Assembly (NCBI GenBank): GCA_950097265.1
Contig: CATNDJ010000005.1
Span: 29,508 to 93,507 of the forward strand
Reading direction: 5' to 3'
DNA length: 64,000 bases
Source of the DNA: an uncultured Oscillibacter sp.
GTDB lineage: Bacteria; Bacillota; Clostridia; Oscillospirales; Oscillospiraceae
Made by a program: the position numbers and the translations under genes. This document shows positions 1 to 9,014 of this stretch, one piece after another (the stretch's first letter is position 1; each line of letters opens with the position of its first letter). A model generated the notes under the pieces. It was not told the DNA's origin, searched no databases, and saw only the letters and a list, made by a program, of their open reading frames with translations.

Positions 1-333
1 CACGTCCATCAGGCACAGCTCGAAGAGATCCCTGTGGGCGGACTGGTTGATGTGGAGCACCGCCTGGCGGCGCTCCAGGGCGAAGCGGGCGGCGGTCTCC
101 AGGCAGTCTGCCAGGGAGAGAGAGGGACCCTGGGCGGCGATGATGCGGTCCGCCTGGTCCATGATGATCTCCTCTAGAAGGGCGGGGATATCTTTAAAAT
201 GATAATAGAAGGTGTTTCGGTTAACCCCGCAGTCCTGGACGATGTCCTTGACGGTGATTTCCCGGAGGGGCCGTTCCTCCAGCAGGCGGAGGAAGGCGGC
301 CTTGACGGCCTCTCTGGCAGGGGAAGCGGTCAT
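1..333 (-). CDS. TetR family transcriptional regulator (3' end outside window)
   Basis: The protein starts MTASPAREAV and shows a TetR-type DNA-binding domain in about residues 5-55, with the recognition helix in VNRNTFYYHFKD. The last 50 visible residues begin the helical ligand-binding domain. The start ATG at 333 overlaps the TGA of the next TetR gene upstream (ATGA), so the two regulators are translationally coupled, and it lacks a promoter of its own. Adjacent tetR genes in one operon suggest either a heterodimer or two regulators of the divergent exporter; that is inference. The C-terminus and stop lie left of the window, so length and ligand class cannot be judged. Confidence 0.85.
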   Translation of the reverse strand, partial: MTASPAREAVKAAFLRLLEERPLREITVKDIVQDCGVNRNTFYYHFKDIPALLEEIIMDQADRIIAAQGPSLSLADCLETAARFALERRQAVLHINQSAHRDLFELCLMDV

Positions 334-932
334 GAGGTCCTCCTCTCTTCACGGGGAAACAGCCCGGCGGCGGCGCTGTCCGCCATGCGCTGGGCGGCGG
401 CCAGAAGCTCCGCCTTGGGCAGGGCCATGTCTTTCTCGAACCACTCCGCCAGAAGACCGATGAAGCCCCAGGCCAGGAAGTTCAGCAGGTAGTCCGTCAG
501 CCGGGGATCCTCCGGGCGGAACCAGGTCCGGACCAGGGGCGCGCCGTTCTTGTGGACCAGCTGCTGGATGGCCTGGAAGAAGCCGCTGGCCTCGCTGCTG
601 GCGAAGAGGACGGCGCAGGTCTCCCGGTGCTCCACGGCGAAATCCAGCACGGGCTCGAACACCGGGGCCACGCCGCCCACGGCAAAGGTCTCCTGCATGT
701 GGGCGTCCACCAGATCCTGGAGCTCCGCCAGCAGGTCCTCCTCCACGCTGCGCAGCAGCTCCGCGGTGCCGGAATAGTGGAGGTAAAAGGTGGCCCGGTT
801 CATGTCCGCCTCGTCGGTCACGTCCCGGACGGAGATGTCGGAGAAGGTTTTCCGCTTCATCAGCTCCAGAAGGCTCTCCTTTAATAATTTGCGGGACCGC
901 CGGGCCCGGCGGTCTTCTGGGTTTTTCGACAT
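330..932 (-). CDS. TetR/AcrR family transcriptional regulator
   Basis: This 200-residue protein has a TetR DNA-binding domain in residues 10-60 (helix-turn-helix around VRDVTDEADMNRATFYLHY) and a helical C-terminal sensor domain ending in a region rich in Trp and Leu. Family length is about 190-210, so it is complete. It is transcribed divergently from a secreted helical protein and an MMPL exporter, with overlapping promoters around a 10-bp palindrome, which is the usual arrangement for a TetR repressor of an efflux operon. It is coupled by ATGA to a second TetR gene. The inducer is unknown. Confidence 0.9.
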   Translation of the reverse strand: MSKNPEDRRARRSRKLLKESLLELMKRKTFSDISVRDVTDEADMNRATFYLHYSGTAELLRSVEEDLLAELQDLVDAHMQETFAVGGVAPVFEPVLDFAVEHRETCAVLFASSEASGFFQAIQQLVHKNGAPLVRTWFRPEDPRLTDYLLNFLAWGFIGLLAEWFEKDMALPKAELLAAAQRMADSAAAGLFPREERRTS

Positions 933-978
933 AAGGGTCCTCCTTTGGACAAGTTAGGCATCTGCCCGCTTTTGTCTA

Positions 979-1007
979 TTGACCAAATTTCCTGCTTTTA
1001 CTATAAT
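979..1007 (+). promoter_or_regulatory. sigma-A promoter of the exporter operon
   Basis: TTGACC (979-984), a 17-bp spacer and TATAAT (1002-1007) form a near-consensus promoter pointing at the secreted protein/MMPL operon. Its -10 overlaps the -10 of the divergent tetR promoter. Confidence 0.8.
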
Positions 1008-1028
1008 CGACTTAAGTCAATAAGTCAA
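1000..1028 (-). promoter_or_regulatory. sigma-A promoter of the tetR pair
   Basis: On the minus strand TTGACT (1023-1028), a 17-bp spacer and TATAGT (1000-1005) face the two TetR genes. The spacer contains the GACTTAAGTC palindrome. Confidence 0.75.
1009..1028. promoter_or_regulatory. Putative TetR operator
   Basis: GACTTAAGTC (1009-1018) is a perfect 10-bp palindrome immediately downstream of the exporter -10 and inside the divergent promoter spacer. AAGTCAA occurs twice (1014-1020 and 1022-1028). A repressor bound here would block both promoters. The binding protein is inferred from gene order only. Confidence 0.5.
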
Positions 1029-1074
1029 CACTAATCTTTTATTTGACGTTAGTTGATTATTTGGAGGAATGGTT

Positions 1075-4065
1075 ATGACTTGGCAAAGCATGAGAAAGCG
1101 GGCTTCCGCCCTGGTTCTGGCGGCGGTTCTGACCGTGACGCTGACGGTTCCCGCCGCTGCGGCGGAGGCCATCGGAGACGGCGTGGCCCCCACCTGTGAC
1201 GAGGCGTACTACGCCACGCTGGACTATTACGGAAATCTGCTGGAGGGCAGCGTGGTAAAGAGCTGCTCCATGAATGGAAAAAGCAGCCTGACGGACTACG
1301 GCGTCTATGACGAGGTGATAAACCTCACCGACGGGACCGCCCCGGTAACGGGGGAGGGAGGAAGCGTTTCCTTCCGGTTCACGGGCGGCGTGCCGGACCG
1401 CTTCTATTTCGAGGGCAAGACGAAGAAGCCCTTTGAGGACCTGCCCTGGACCATCACCCTGCGCTACACCCTCAACGGAGTCCCCGCCAAGGCGGAGGAT
1501 TTGGCGGGGAAGCAGGGCGTGGTGGAAATTCTTCTAGACGTCGTGCCCAACGAGCTGGCCGGCGACTATGCCCGGTACAATTACACCCTGGCCGCCACGG
1601 CCCTGTTCAATCAGGACGACATCCTCTCCCTGGAGGCGGAGGGGGCCCAGGTTCAGCTGGTGGGCAACCTGCGGACGGTCCTGTTTCTCTGCCTCCCCGG
1701 GGAGGAACAGCACTTTACCATCCGGGTGGGGAGCAGCGACTTTTCCTTCGGCGGCCTCACCGTGCTGATGATGCCCGCCACCCTGGCCCAGCTGGAGGAA
1801 ATCTCCAAGCTCAGCCAGCGGAAGGACGACCTGGAAGAAGATTACCGGGCCCTCTCCGGCAGCCTGGACGACCTGCTGGACGCCCTGGCGGACATTCAGA
1901 ACGGCCTTTATGCCTCCGCCAAGGGCCTGGACCAGCTGGAGGCGGCCCGGGGGACCTTCTCCGGCGGCAAGGGCGCGCTCTATGAGGGCACGGACCGCCT
2001 CCGGGGGGACCTGAGCAACCTGGCGGATATTTTGGACCCGGTAGAACAGCGCATCCAGATTCTGAGCCAGACCGTGACGGACTCCAAGGCCGTCCTCAAC
2101 GAGATGACCGACGCCACGGTGACCCTCCAGGACCAGCTGGCGGAAATGGAGGAGGCCCTGTACGGCCTGGAGCAGGGGACCTACGACCTGCGGAGCGTCA
2201 TTGACCTGGCGGCGGACATGGAAGGCAGCCTCCTTCGCCTGGAAAGGGCCCTGGGCGGCGTCCACGTGGGCGGCGGAAACGTCTCTTCCTCCAGCGGAAA
2301 AGCGAAGGCCATGGTGGATAAGGTGAAGAATGTCCGGGGAGCGTATGACGCCAAGGACACCGCCACCTTCCTCCAAAAGATGCTGGAGGCCCAGGGAGAG
2401 GGAAGCGCGGCGGCCCAGGCCAAGGCGGCGGGCATGGCCAAGCTGCTGGCGGCGTCGCAGGCCCCGGGCTTCACTCCCGATATGCTGCCCCCCGACCAGC
2501 AGGCGGCCCTGTCGGCAGCAAAGCAGCTGGAGGGGCTCCGCCAGGCCAAGGACCAGACCAACATGGGCTTCCAGGATTTCTGCGGGAAGCTGCCAAACGT
2601 CACAGAGAGCCAGGCTAAGCAGATGAACGACCTGTGGCTGATCTACAACAGCGGCGGCTCCGTCTCCGGAAAGGCGGTTCTGCGGAACCGCCCCGTTTCC
2701 GAGCTTGAAAGCCCCGCCGCTCCAGTCCCGGAGCAGCCTCAAGCTCCAGAACAGTCTCAAACCCCGGAGCAGCCTCAAGCTCCGGAACAGCCCGAAATCT
2801 CGGAGCAGCCCCAGCCTTCCGGGGAAACTCCGGAGCCGCAGTCCCCGGAAACGCCTTCCGGAGCGCAGGAAGAACCTTCCGCGCCGGACCCGGCGGACCA
2901 TTTGGAGACGGAAGAACCCGAGCCCCAGGCGGCAGAGAGCACGGAGACCGCGGAGCCCTCCGAGAGCCCGGGGATCCTCAGGAAGGGCCAGATGTCGGCC
3001 CGGCTGGTGGTCTACGGAGAATTGGACGAGGATTCTTCCGATGAGGGAGACTCCGGCGAAGAAAGCTCCGGCGAGGGAGATTCCGGCAGTACCCCGGACG
3101 ATATTCCCGCACCGGATAACACCCCCGCTCCGGACGACACTTCGTCTCCGGGCGAAATTCCCGCCCCGGGAGAGACCCCCTCTCCGGACGATACGCCCGC
3201 CCCCGGCGGCGGTTCCGGCGGCGGCGAGACTGGGGACGGCTCCGAGCCGAAACCTGACAAACCTCCCGAAAACAACACCGTGGGCGGCGCGGTGGTGGAC
3301 CTCATCACCAGCGGCCTGGACAGTGCCGCCGCCCAGATCGGCGCCATCCAAAGCCAGCTCAACGCCTCTCTCAACGAGATTAAGCGCCCCACCGCCGCCG
3401 TGGCGGGGGACCTGGCAAACCTCTGCGGAGAGCTGAACATCCTGTTGGACGGCCTGGACGACGCGGAAGACCTGATGGCCGCCCTGGGCCAGTCCTCCGG
3501 GACCCTGCGGGAGATTCTGGCGGATGTGGACGCTTTGCGGACCGTGCTGAACGATTATGAGCCCACTCTTCAGGAAGCCCTGGCCAATGCCGGGACCCTC
3601 AGCGCCTCCGCCGTGACCACCATCCGGGACACGGAGACCCTGCTTGCCGACGCGGAGAACCTGGCCCGATCCACGGGGAAGGATCTGGACGCGGGGACGA
3701 AACAGTCCCTCCGGGGCCTCTCCGCCGCCCTGCGGCAGACCGCCAAGGCCCTGGCCACCACCCAGCAGGTGAAAGAGGCCAAGAACACCGTGACCCAAAT
3801 CATCGAGGACACCTGGAACGAATACACCGGAGATGTGAACAACATCCTGCTGATGGACGCCACGGCGGAGCCGGTCTCCCTGACGGATGAGCGGAACCCC
3901 GCCCCCGGCAGCATCCAGGTCCTCATCCGCACCCAGGAAATCAAGACAGCGGACGCGGAGGAGGACGAGGACTCCGCCGCCGAAAAGGAACAGACCACCT
4001 TCTGGGGACGGGTGACCCAGATGCTCCGGGACTTCTGGAACGCCGTCACCGGCGTCTTCCGCTGA
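1075..4065 (+). CDS. Secreted coiled-coil protein partnered with an MMPL exporter
   Basis: I chose the ATG at 1075 because GGAGG at 1063-1067 is 7 bases away; the in-frame ATG at 1069 is too close. The 996-residue product has a signal peptide (residues 1-32, ending AAAAEA), a beta-rich N-terminal part to about 235, a long helical segment (about 240-400), a Pro/Glu/Gln repeat linker (about 550-600), an acidic Pro/Asp/Thr linker (about 655-713) and a second helical segment (about 738-925). The C-terminus is only weakly amphipathic, with no anchor visible. The layout resembles YhgE/Pip-like tape-measure regions found beside RND/MMPL transporters, but the family is not assigned. It ends 18 bp before the exporter gene, so the two very probably work together at the cell surface. 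Confidence 0.75.
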   Translation: MTWQSMRKRASALVLAAVLTVTLTVPAAAAEAIGDGVAPTCDEAYYATLDYYGNLLEGSVVKSCSMNGKSSLTDYGVYDEVINLTDGTAPVTGEGGSVSFRFTGGVPDRFYFEGKTKKPFEDLPWTITLRYTLNGVPAKAEDLAGKQGVVEILLDVVPNELAGDYARYNYTLAATALFNQDDILSLEAEGAQVQLVGNLRTVLFLCLPGEEQHFTIRVGSSDFSFGGLTVLMMPATLAQLEEISKLSQRKDDLEEDYRALSGSLDDLLDALADIQNGLYASAKGLDQLEAARGTFSGGKGALYEGTDRLRGDLSNLADILDPVEQRIQILSQTVTDSKAVLNEMTDATVTLQDQLAEMEEALYGLEQGTYDLRSVIDLAADMEGSLLRLERALGGVHVGGGNVSSSSGKAKAMVDKVKNVRGAYDAKDTATFLQKMLEAQGEGSAAAQAKAAGMAKLLAASQAPGFTPDMLPPDQQAALSAAKQLEGLRQAKDQTNMGFQDFCGKLPNVTESQAKQMNDLWLIYNSGGSVSGKAVLRNRPVSELESPAAPVPEQPQAPEQSQTPEQPQAPEQPEISEQPQPSGETPEPQSPETPSGAQEEPSAPDPADHLETEEPEPQAAESTETAEPSESPGILRKGQMSARLVVYGELDEDSSDEGDSGEESSGEGDSGSTPDDIPAPDNTPAPDDTSSPGEIPAPGETPSPDDTPAPGGGSGGGETGDGSEPKPDKPPENNTVGGAVVDLITSGLDSAAAQIGAIQSQLNASLNEIKRPTAAVAGDLANLCGELNILLDGLDDAEDLMAALGQSSGTLREILADVDALRTVLNDYEPTLQEALANAGTLSASAVTTIRDTETLLADAENLARSTGKDLDAGTKQSLRGLSAALRQTAKALATTQQVKEAKNTVTQIIEDTWNEYTGDVNNILLMDATAEPVSLTDERNPAPGSIQVLIRTQEIKTADAEEDEDSAAEKEQTTFWGRVTQMLRDFWNAVTGVFR
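2728..2783 (+). repeat. 36-bp tandem repeat encoding a PEQ-rich linker
   Basis: A 20-bp block beginning CCGGAGCAGC occurs at 2728-2747 and again identically at 2764-2783, giving a 36-bp period; degenerate copies continue to about 2815. It encodes PEQPQAPEQ-type repeats, a flexible linker between helical regions. Confidence 0.8.
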
Positions 4066-4083
4066 CGGGAGAGGAGAACCGCC

Positions 4084-6306
4084 ATGATTGAGAAAATCGC
4101 CCATAAGCTGACCCGAAAACCAAAGCTGGTGGCGGCCGTCGCCCTGCTGATGCTGATTCCCTCCATCATCGGCTATGCCGCCACCCGGATCAACTACGAC
4201 ATTCTGTCCTACCTGCCCCAGGATCTGCCCTCCTCCCAGGGGGAGCAGCTTCTGGAAGAGCCCTTCCGCATGGCGGCCACCAGCATGCTGATTGTGGAAG
4301 GCATGCCCGCGGGCTACACGAATCAGCTGATTCAGGACATCCGGGACGTCCCCGGCGTGTCCAGCGCCGTGTGGATCAGCAACCTGGTGGGCATCCAGGT
4401 CCCCGTGGAGATGATTCCGGCGGACCTCCGGGAGATGTTCTTTTCCGGCCAGGCCACCATGATGCTCATTCAGTACGACCACCCCGGGGCCTCCGACGAG
4501 ACCATGGAGGCCATTCAGCAGGTGCGCTCCGTCTGCAACGAGCGCTGCTTCCTGGCGGGCTTCTCCGTGGTCATCAAGGACACCCGGGACGTAATGGACG
4601 GAGAGCTGCCCATTTTCGTGGGCCTGGCCGTGCTGCTGGCCCTGGTTGCCATGAGCGTCACCCTGGAGTCCACGGTGCTGCCCTTTGTGTACCTGGCCAG
4701 CATCGGCATGGCCGTGGTCTATAACTTCGGAAGCAACGTCTTCCTGGGCCAGATCTCCTACATCACCAAGGCCATCGCCGCCGTGCTGCAGCTGGGCGTG
4801 ACCATGGACTACTCTATCTTCCTCTACCACCGCTATGAGGAGGAGCGGGAGCACTACGAGGATAAGCGGGACGCCATGACCCAGGCCATCATCGCCGCCT
4901 TCCGTTCCCTCTCCGGCAGCAGCATGACCACCATCGCGGGCTTCCTGGCCCTTTGCTTCATGCGGCTGACCCTGGGCCGGGACATCGGCGTCGTCATGGC
5001 CAAGGGCGTGGTCCTGGGGGTGGCCACGGTGATCCTGGTCCTGCCGTCCCTGGTGCTGATTTTCGACAGGCAAATCGGAAAGCACAAGCACAAAACCCTG
5101 ATTCCTTCCTTTGAGAAGGTAAATGGTTTCATTCTCCGGTACAGGATCCCCCTGGTGGTGCTGACGGTGCTGCTGTTTTTCCCGGCGGTCTACGCCCAGC
5201 GCCACGCGGACATCTACTACAAGCTGGATGAGTCCCTGCCCCGGGACCTGCCCTCCATCGTCAGCAACGAAAAGCTGAAGGACGATTTCGACATGGCCAC
5301 CAGCCATTTCGTCGTCCTCCGGGACGACCTCAGCGCCGCCGACATGGGAGAGATCGAGCGCCGGATGGAGGAAGTGCCGGGCATCACCTCCGTGGTCTCC
5401 TTCCACAAGCTGCTGGGGACGGGCATTCCCGACTTCTTCATCCCGGAGGACGTGCGGGATATGCTCCGCCAGGGCGGCTGGCAGCTGATGATGATCAATT
5501 CCAGCTATGCCCCGGCGACGGACCAGGTCTCGGGCCAGCTGGACGCCATGAACAAAATTCTGCACAGCTACGATCCCTCCGCCATGATTACCGGGGAAGG
5601 GGCTATGTACCGGGACCTGATCGACACCTCGGCGGTGGACTTCCAGGTGACCAATTACATCTCCATCGCGGCCATCTTCCTCATCATCGCTTTTGTCTTC
5701 AAGTCTGTCTCCGTCCCGCTGGTGCTGGTGGCCACCATTGAGCTGGCCATCTTCATCAACCAGGGCTGCTGCTACTTCCTGGGCACGGAGATTCCCTTCA
5801 TCGCCCCCACCATCATCAGCTGCGTCCAGCTGGGAGCCACGGTGGACTACGCCATTTTGATGACCTCCCGTTTCCAGGAGGAGCTGAAGAAGGGTCTGGA
5901 CCGGAAGGAGGCCATCCGCATTGCCGCGGCTTCTTCCGACGCGTCCATCGTTACCAGCGCCCTGGTGCTGTTCTGCGCTACCCTGGGGGTGTCCTTCGTG
6001 TCCTCCATCGACCTCATCGGGGCCATCTGCGTCATGCTGGCCCGGGGCGCGCTGATCTCGGCGCTGGTGAGCATCTTCCTGATGCCCGCCATTCTCCTGG
6101 TCTGCGAGCCGGTGTTCAACAAGACCAGCTGGCGCTGGAAGACCCCGGACCCCGCTCCGGCCCTGCCCGCCGGGGAGGCAGAAACGCTCCCCGCCTCCGG
6201 GACGGAAGCGCTGCCCGCCGCAGAGGAGCCTCATCCGGCGGCCTCCGGGGAGGAGACCCCGGCGGCGGCCATTGAGATAGAGCCGGTTACGGCGAACGCA
6301 GAGTAA
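4084..6306 (+). CDS. MMPL/RND family transporter
   Basis: This 740-residue integral membrane protein has two homologous halves. Each has one N-terminal membrane helix, an extracytoplasmic domain and a bundle of five helices. The conserved proton-relay region appears twice as GVTMDYSIFLYHRYEEE (about residue 240) and GATVDYAILMTSRFQEE (about residue 585), the pattern of MMPL/SSD-type RND proteins. The C-terminal 60 residues are Pro/Ala/Glu-rich and probably cytoplasmic. It follows the secreted coiled-coil gene by 18 bp under a TetR-linked promoter. MMPL proteins of Gram-positive bacteria export lipids or amphiphilic compounds; the substrate here is unknown. Confidence 0.9.
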   Translation: MIEKIAHKLTRKPKLVAAVALLMLIPSIIGYAATRINYDILSYLPQDLPSSQGEQLLEEPFRMAATSMLIVEGMPAGYTNQLIQDIRDVPGVSSAVWISNLVGIQVPVEMIPADLREMFFSGQATMMLIQYDHPGASDETMEAIQQVRSVCNERCFLAGFSVVIKDTRDVMDGELPIFVGLAVLLALVAMSVTLESTVLPFVYLASIGMAVVYNFGSNVFLGQISYITKAIAAVLQLGVTMDYSIFLYHRYEEEREHYEDKRDAMTQAIIAAFRSLSGSSMTTIAGFLALCFMRLTLGRDIGVVMAKGVVLGVATVILVLPSLVLIFDRQIGKHKHKTLIPSFEKVNGFILRYRIPLVVLTVLLFFPAVYAQRHADIYYKLDESLPRDLPSIVSNEKLKDDFDMATSHFVVLRDDLSAADMGEIERRMEEVPGITSVVSFHKLLGTGIPDFFIPEDVRDMLRQGGWQLMMINSSYAPATDQVSGQLDAMNKILHSYDPSAMITGEGAMYRDLIDTSAVDFQVTNYISIAAIFLIIAFVFKSVSVPLVLVATIELAIFINQGCCYFLGTEIPFIAPTIISCVQLGATVDYAILMTSRFQEELKKGLDRKEAIRIAAASSDASIVTSALVLFCATLGVSFVSSIDLIGAICVMLARGALISALVSIFLMPAILLVCEPVFNKTSWRWKTPDPAPALPAGEAETLPASGTEALPAAEEPHPAASGEETPAAAIEIEPVTANAE

Positions 6307-6309
6307 AAA

Positions 6310-6340
6310 AAGCCCCCGGAGGATGTTCCCCCGGGGGCTT
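6310..6340 (-). terminator. Intrinsic terminator between convergent MMPL and glpK genes
   Basis: AAGCCCCCGG (6310-6319) pairs perfectly with CCGGGGGCTT (6331-6340). The A-run at 6305-6311 supplies the U-tract for the minus-strand glpK transcript; the plus-strand side has no T-run. Confidence 0.8.
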
Positions 6341-6352
6341 GCCGCATGCTGC

Positions 6353-7852
6353 TCAGTCCTCGTCCTTCGCCCAGGCCATGGCGCAGCGCACGGCCCGCCT
6401 CCAGCCCTTCAGCAGTTCTTCCCGCCGCTCCGGGGAGATGGAGGGGGTGAAGGTCCGCTCACAGGTCCAGTTGCCCTTGATTTCCTCCTGGTTCTTCCAG
6501 AAGCCGGAGGCCAGCCCCGCCAGGTACGCCGCCCCCAGGGCGGTGGTTTCGATGCACCGGGGCCTCTGGATTTGGGTGTCCGACAGATCCGCCTGGAACT
6601 GCATCAGGAAGCTGTTGGCGCTGGCCCCGCCGTCCACCTTGAGGGACCCCAGGGCCAGGCCGGATTCCTCCTTCATGGCCGCCAGCAGGTCGTTGGTCTG
6701 ATAGGCCAGGGACTCCGTTACCGCCCGGATGAAGTGTTCCCGGGTGACGCCCCGGGTAAGGCCCGCCACGGTGCCCCGGGCGTAGGGCTCCCAGTAGGGG
6801 GCTCCCAGGCCCACGAAGGCCGGGACCACGTAGACGCCCCCCGCGTCCTCCAGCCGGGAGCAGATTTCCTCCGTCCGGGCGGCGCTGTCCAGCAGGCGCA
6901 TCTCGTCCCGGAGCCATTGAATGGCGGCCCCGGCGATGAAGACGCTGCCCTCTAAGGCATAGCGGACCTCGCCGCCGGCCCCGGCGGCGATGGTGGTGAG
7001 CAGCCCCCGCTTGGAGGAGACCGCCTCCGCCCCGGTGTTCATCAGCAGGAAGCCTCCGGTGCCGTAGGTGCTCTTCACATCCCCCGGCTCGAAACCGCAC
7101 TGGCCGAAGAGGGCGGCCTGCTGGTCGCCCGCGGCGGCGGCAATGGGGATGGTCCCGCCAAACTTGTCCGTCTCGCCATACACGCAGCTGCTGGGCAGGA
7201 CCTGGGGCAGCAGGGAAGCAGGGATGCGGAAATAGTCCAGCAGCTCCCGGTCCCACTGAAGTTTGCGGATGTCAAAGAGCATGGTCCGGGAGGCGTTGGT
7301 GTAGTCCGTGGCGTGGACCTGCCCGCCGGTGAGGTTCCAGATAAGCCAGGAATCCACGGTGCCGAAGCGCAGCTCACCCCGCTCCGCCCGCTGCCGGGCC
7401 CCGGGAACATGGTCCAGGATCCACTCCAGCTTGCTGGCGGAGAAGTAAGCGTCGGGAATCAGGCCGGTTTTCTTCCGGACGGCCTCTTCCAGCCCGTCCC
7501 GCCGGAGCTGTTCGATGCGGTCCGCCGTCCGGCGGCACTGCCAGACGATGGCGTTGCAGACGGGCTTTCCGGTGCCGGCGTCCCAGACCAGGGTGGTCTC
7601 CCGCTGGTTGGTGATGCCGATGGCGGCGATTTCCTCCGCCCGGGCGTCGGCCTTCTGCATGGCCTCCATGGTGACGCCCATCTGGGTGGCCCAGATGTCC
7701 ATGGGGTCGTGCTCCACCCAGCCGGGCTGGGGGTAGATCTGGGGGAACTCCTTCTGGACCACGGAGCGGACCGCCCCCTGCCGGTCGAAGAGGATGCACC
7801 GGGAGCTGGTGGTGCCCTGGTCCATGGCGATTACGTATTGTTTCTCGTTCAC
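6353..7852 (-). CDS. glpK: Glycerol kinase
   Basis: The enzyme phosphorylates glycerol with ATP to sn-glycerol 3-phosphate in the cytoplasm. The FGGY-family fold is evident: DQGTTSSR at residues 10-17 binds ATP, and the C-terminal half carries [17 protein letters not shown] and [10 protein letters not shown] take the GTG at 7852 as the start because GGGAGG lies 7 bases upstream and it gives [12 protein letters not shown], matching the family N-terminus and its usual length (499 aa). A GTG at 7876 overlapping the upstream stop is possible. It follows a monoglyceride-lipase-like gene in one operon, suggesting use of glycerol released from acylglycerols. No glycerol-3-phosphate dehydrogenase or GlpF is in the window. 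Confidence 0.95.
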   Translation of the reverse strand: MNEKQYVIAMDQGTTSSRCILFDRQGAVRSVVQKEFPQIYPQPGWVEHDPMDIWATQMGVTMEAMQKADARAEEIAAIGITNQRETTLVWDAGTGKPVCNAIVWQCRRTADRIEQLRRDGLEEAVRKKTGLIPDAYFSASKLEWILDHVPGARQRAERGELRFGTVDSWLIWNLTGGQVHATDYTNASRTMLFDIRKLQWDRELLDYFRIPASLLPQVLPSSCVYGETDKFGGTIPIAAAAGDQQAALFGQCGFEPGDVKSTYGTGGFLLMNTGAEAVSSKRGLLTTIAAGAGGEVRYALEGSVFIAGAAIQWLRDEMRLLDSAARTEEICSRLEDAGGVYVVPAFVGLGAPYWEPYARGTVAGLTRGVTREHFIRAVTESLAYQTNDLLAAMKEESGLALGSLKVDGGASANSFLMQFQADLSDTQIQRPRCIETTALGAAYLAGLASGFWKNQEEIKGNWTCERTFTPSISPERREELLKGWRRAVRCAMAWAKDED

Positions 7853-7872
7853 CTCCGCACCTCCCGCGCCGG

Positions 7873-8799
7873 TCACAGGACGCCCTTGAAGAAGTCGACG
7901 ATGCCCTGTTCCACCTGGTCCTTGAGATCGGCGTAGTTGTGAATTTCGTGGCGGTAGCCGTCGTAGATTTTTGTAGTCACTTTATGGCCGGATTCCTCCA
8001 GCCAGGCAGAGACCTGCTTGACGCCCTCGCCGTACTGGCCCACAGGGTCCTCGCCGCCGGCGATGTTATAGATGGGCAGTTCCTTGGGCACCTTCTCGGC
8101 CCAGGCGGGGCCGGTGATAAAATCGATCATCTGGCAGAAGTAGAGGAAGGAGCGGTTGCTGGTGGGCCGGGAGAAGGCGTCCAGGGGGTCCATGGCGTGG
8201 TCCGCCTGGACATAGGGGTCGGAGCAGATCCACTCGTTGCCGAACCGGATTTCCTCCGTGCACCGCTCGCACATCCAGCCCAGCAGCGCCCCGGCGGCGT
8301 TGGGGTCGGAGCTCTCCCCTTGTCCGGCGTCCACGGCGGCCTGGAGCATGGCCATGCCCTGTTCCAGTCCCGGGAAGACGCCGCTGGTGCCGCAGAGGGT
8401 GACGGCGGCAAGCTCTTCGCCGTAGGCCGTGATGTAGTCCCGGGCGATGAAGGAGCCCATGCTGTGGCCGAAGAGGAAGTAGGGAAGACCGGGATACTTC
8501 TCCTTGACCAGCTTTGTCAGGGTGTGCTCGTCCTCCATCATGGTGTGGGGGCCCTTGCCACCCCAGTTGCCCCAGGAGCCGTTGACCACGGCGGTCCGGC
8601 CGTGGCCCACGTGGTCGTCCGCCGCCACGATGAACCCGGCGTCCAGAAATTTGGAAATCATGTGGAGATACCGCCGGGAGTGCTCTCCGAAGCCGTGAAC
8701 CAGTTGGATGACGCCCAGAGGCTTGGCGGCGGGGACGTAGATCCACCCCTGGACCTGGTCTCTCCCGTTGAAGGACTGGAAGCTGATCTCGTGTAACAT
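7873..8799 (-). CDS. Alpha/beta hydrolase, monoacylglycerol-lipase-like
   Basis: The start ATG at 8799 has GGAGGAGC just upstream. The 308-residue protein is a serine aminopeptidase S33/lysophospholipase-like hydrolase. It has [11 protein letters not shown] near residue 30 (oxyanion region), the nucleophile elbow GHSMGS near residue 110, and a late DPVGQ plus His near the C-terminus that could complete the triad. There is no signal peptide, so it is cytoplasmic. It lies directly before glycerol kinase with the reading frames almost touching, which points to release of glycerol from monoacylglycerols or a related ester. Substrate assignment is inference from family and neighbour. Confidence 0.85.
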   Translation of the reverse strand: MLHEISFQSFNGRDQVQGWIYVPAAKPLGVIQLVHGFGEHSRRYLHMISKFLDAGFIVAADDHVGHGRTAVVNGSWGNWGGKGPHTMMEDEHTLTKLVKEKYPGLPYFLFGHSMGSFIARDYITAYGEELAAVTLCGTSGVFPGLEQGMAMLQAAVDAGQGESSDPNAAGALLGWMCERCTEEIRFGNEWICSDPYVQADHAMDPLDAFSRPTSNRSFLYFCQMIDFITGPAWAEKVPKELPIYNIAGGEDPVGQYGEGVKQVSAWLEESGHKVTTKIYDGYRHEIHNYADLKDQVEQGIVDFFKGVL

Positions 8800-8865
8800 G
8801 GCTGCTCCTCCTGTTCCGGGGCGGAAGCCCCTGTAAATTGACCGGAAAATTAAGGAATTAAATAA

Positions 8866-8894
8866 AGTATACCGTGCCCCGCCGCCGCTGTCAA
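8866..8894 (-). promoter_or_regulatory. Promoter of the hydrolase-glpK operon
   Basis: On the minus strand TTGACA (8889-8894), 17 bp and TATACT (8866-8871): close to consensus, 67 bp before the hydrolase start. Confidence 0.8.
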
Positions 8895-8944
8895 CCAAAA
8901 GCGGCGGAGAAGCCGGGGCTGAAGAATTTTTTCCCGGAAAGGGC

Positions 8945-8973
8945 TTGCCATTTGGCGGGAAATCCGTTATGCT
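8945..8973 (+). promoter_or_regulatory. Promoter of the ROK regulator gene
   Basis: TTGCCA (8945-8950), 17 bp and TATGCT (8968-8973) upstream of the gene starting at 9015. Confidence 0.65.
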
Positions 8974-9014
8974 ATTCATAAAGTCTTTATAAAAAGAACG
9001 AGGAATGAGAAGCC

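Noticed and set aside
2728-2815. CRISPR-like or mobile repeat
   Set aside because: The repeats are in frame within a gene and encode a PEQ linker; no spacers or cas genes.
1534-6234. A 1566-codon open frame on the minus strand opposite the MMPL operon
   Set aside because: It is a high-GC antisense shadow: composition is Gly/His/Gln/Val-rich with no recognisable domain, no RBS at its start, and it covers two well-supported plus-strand genes.
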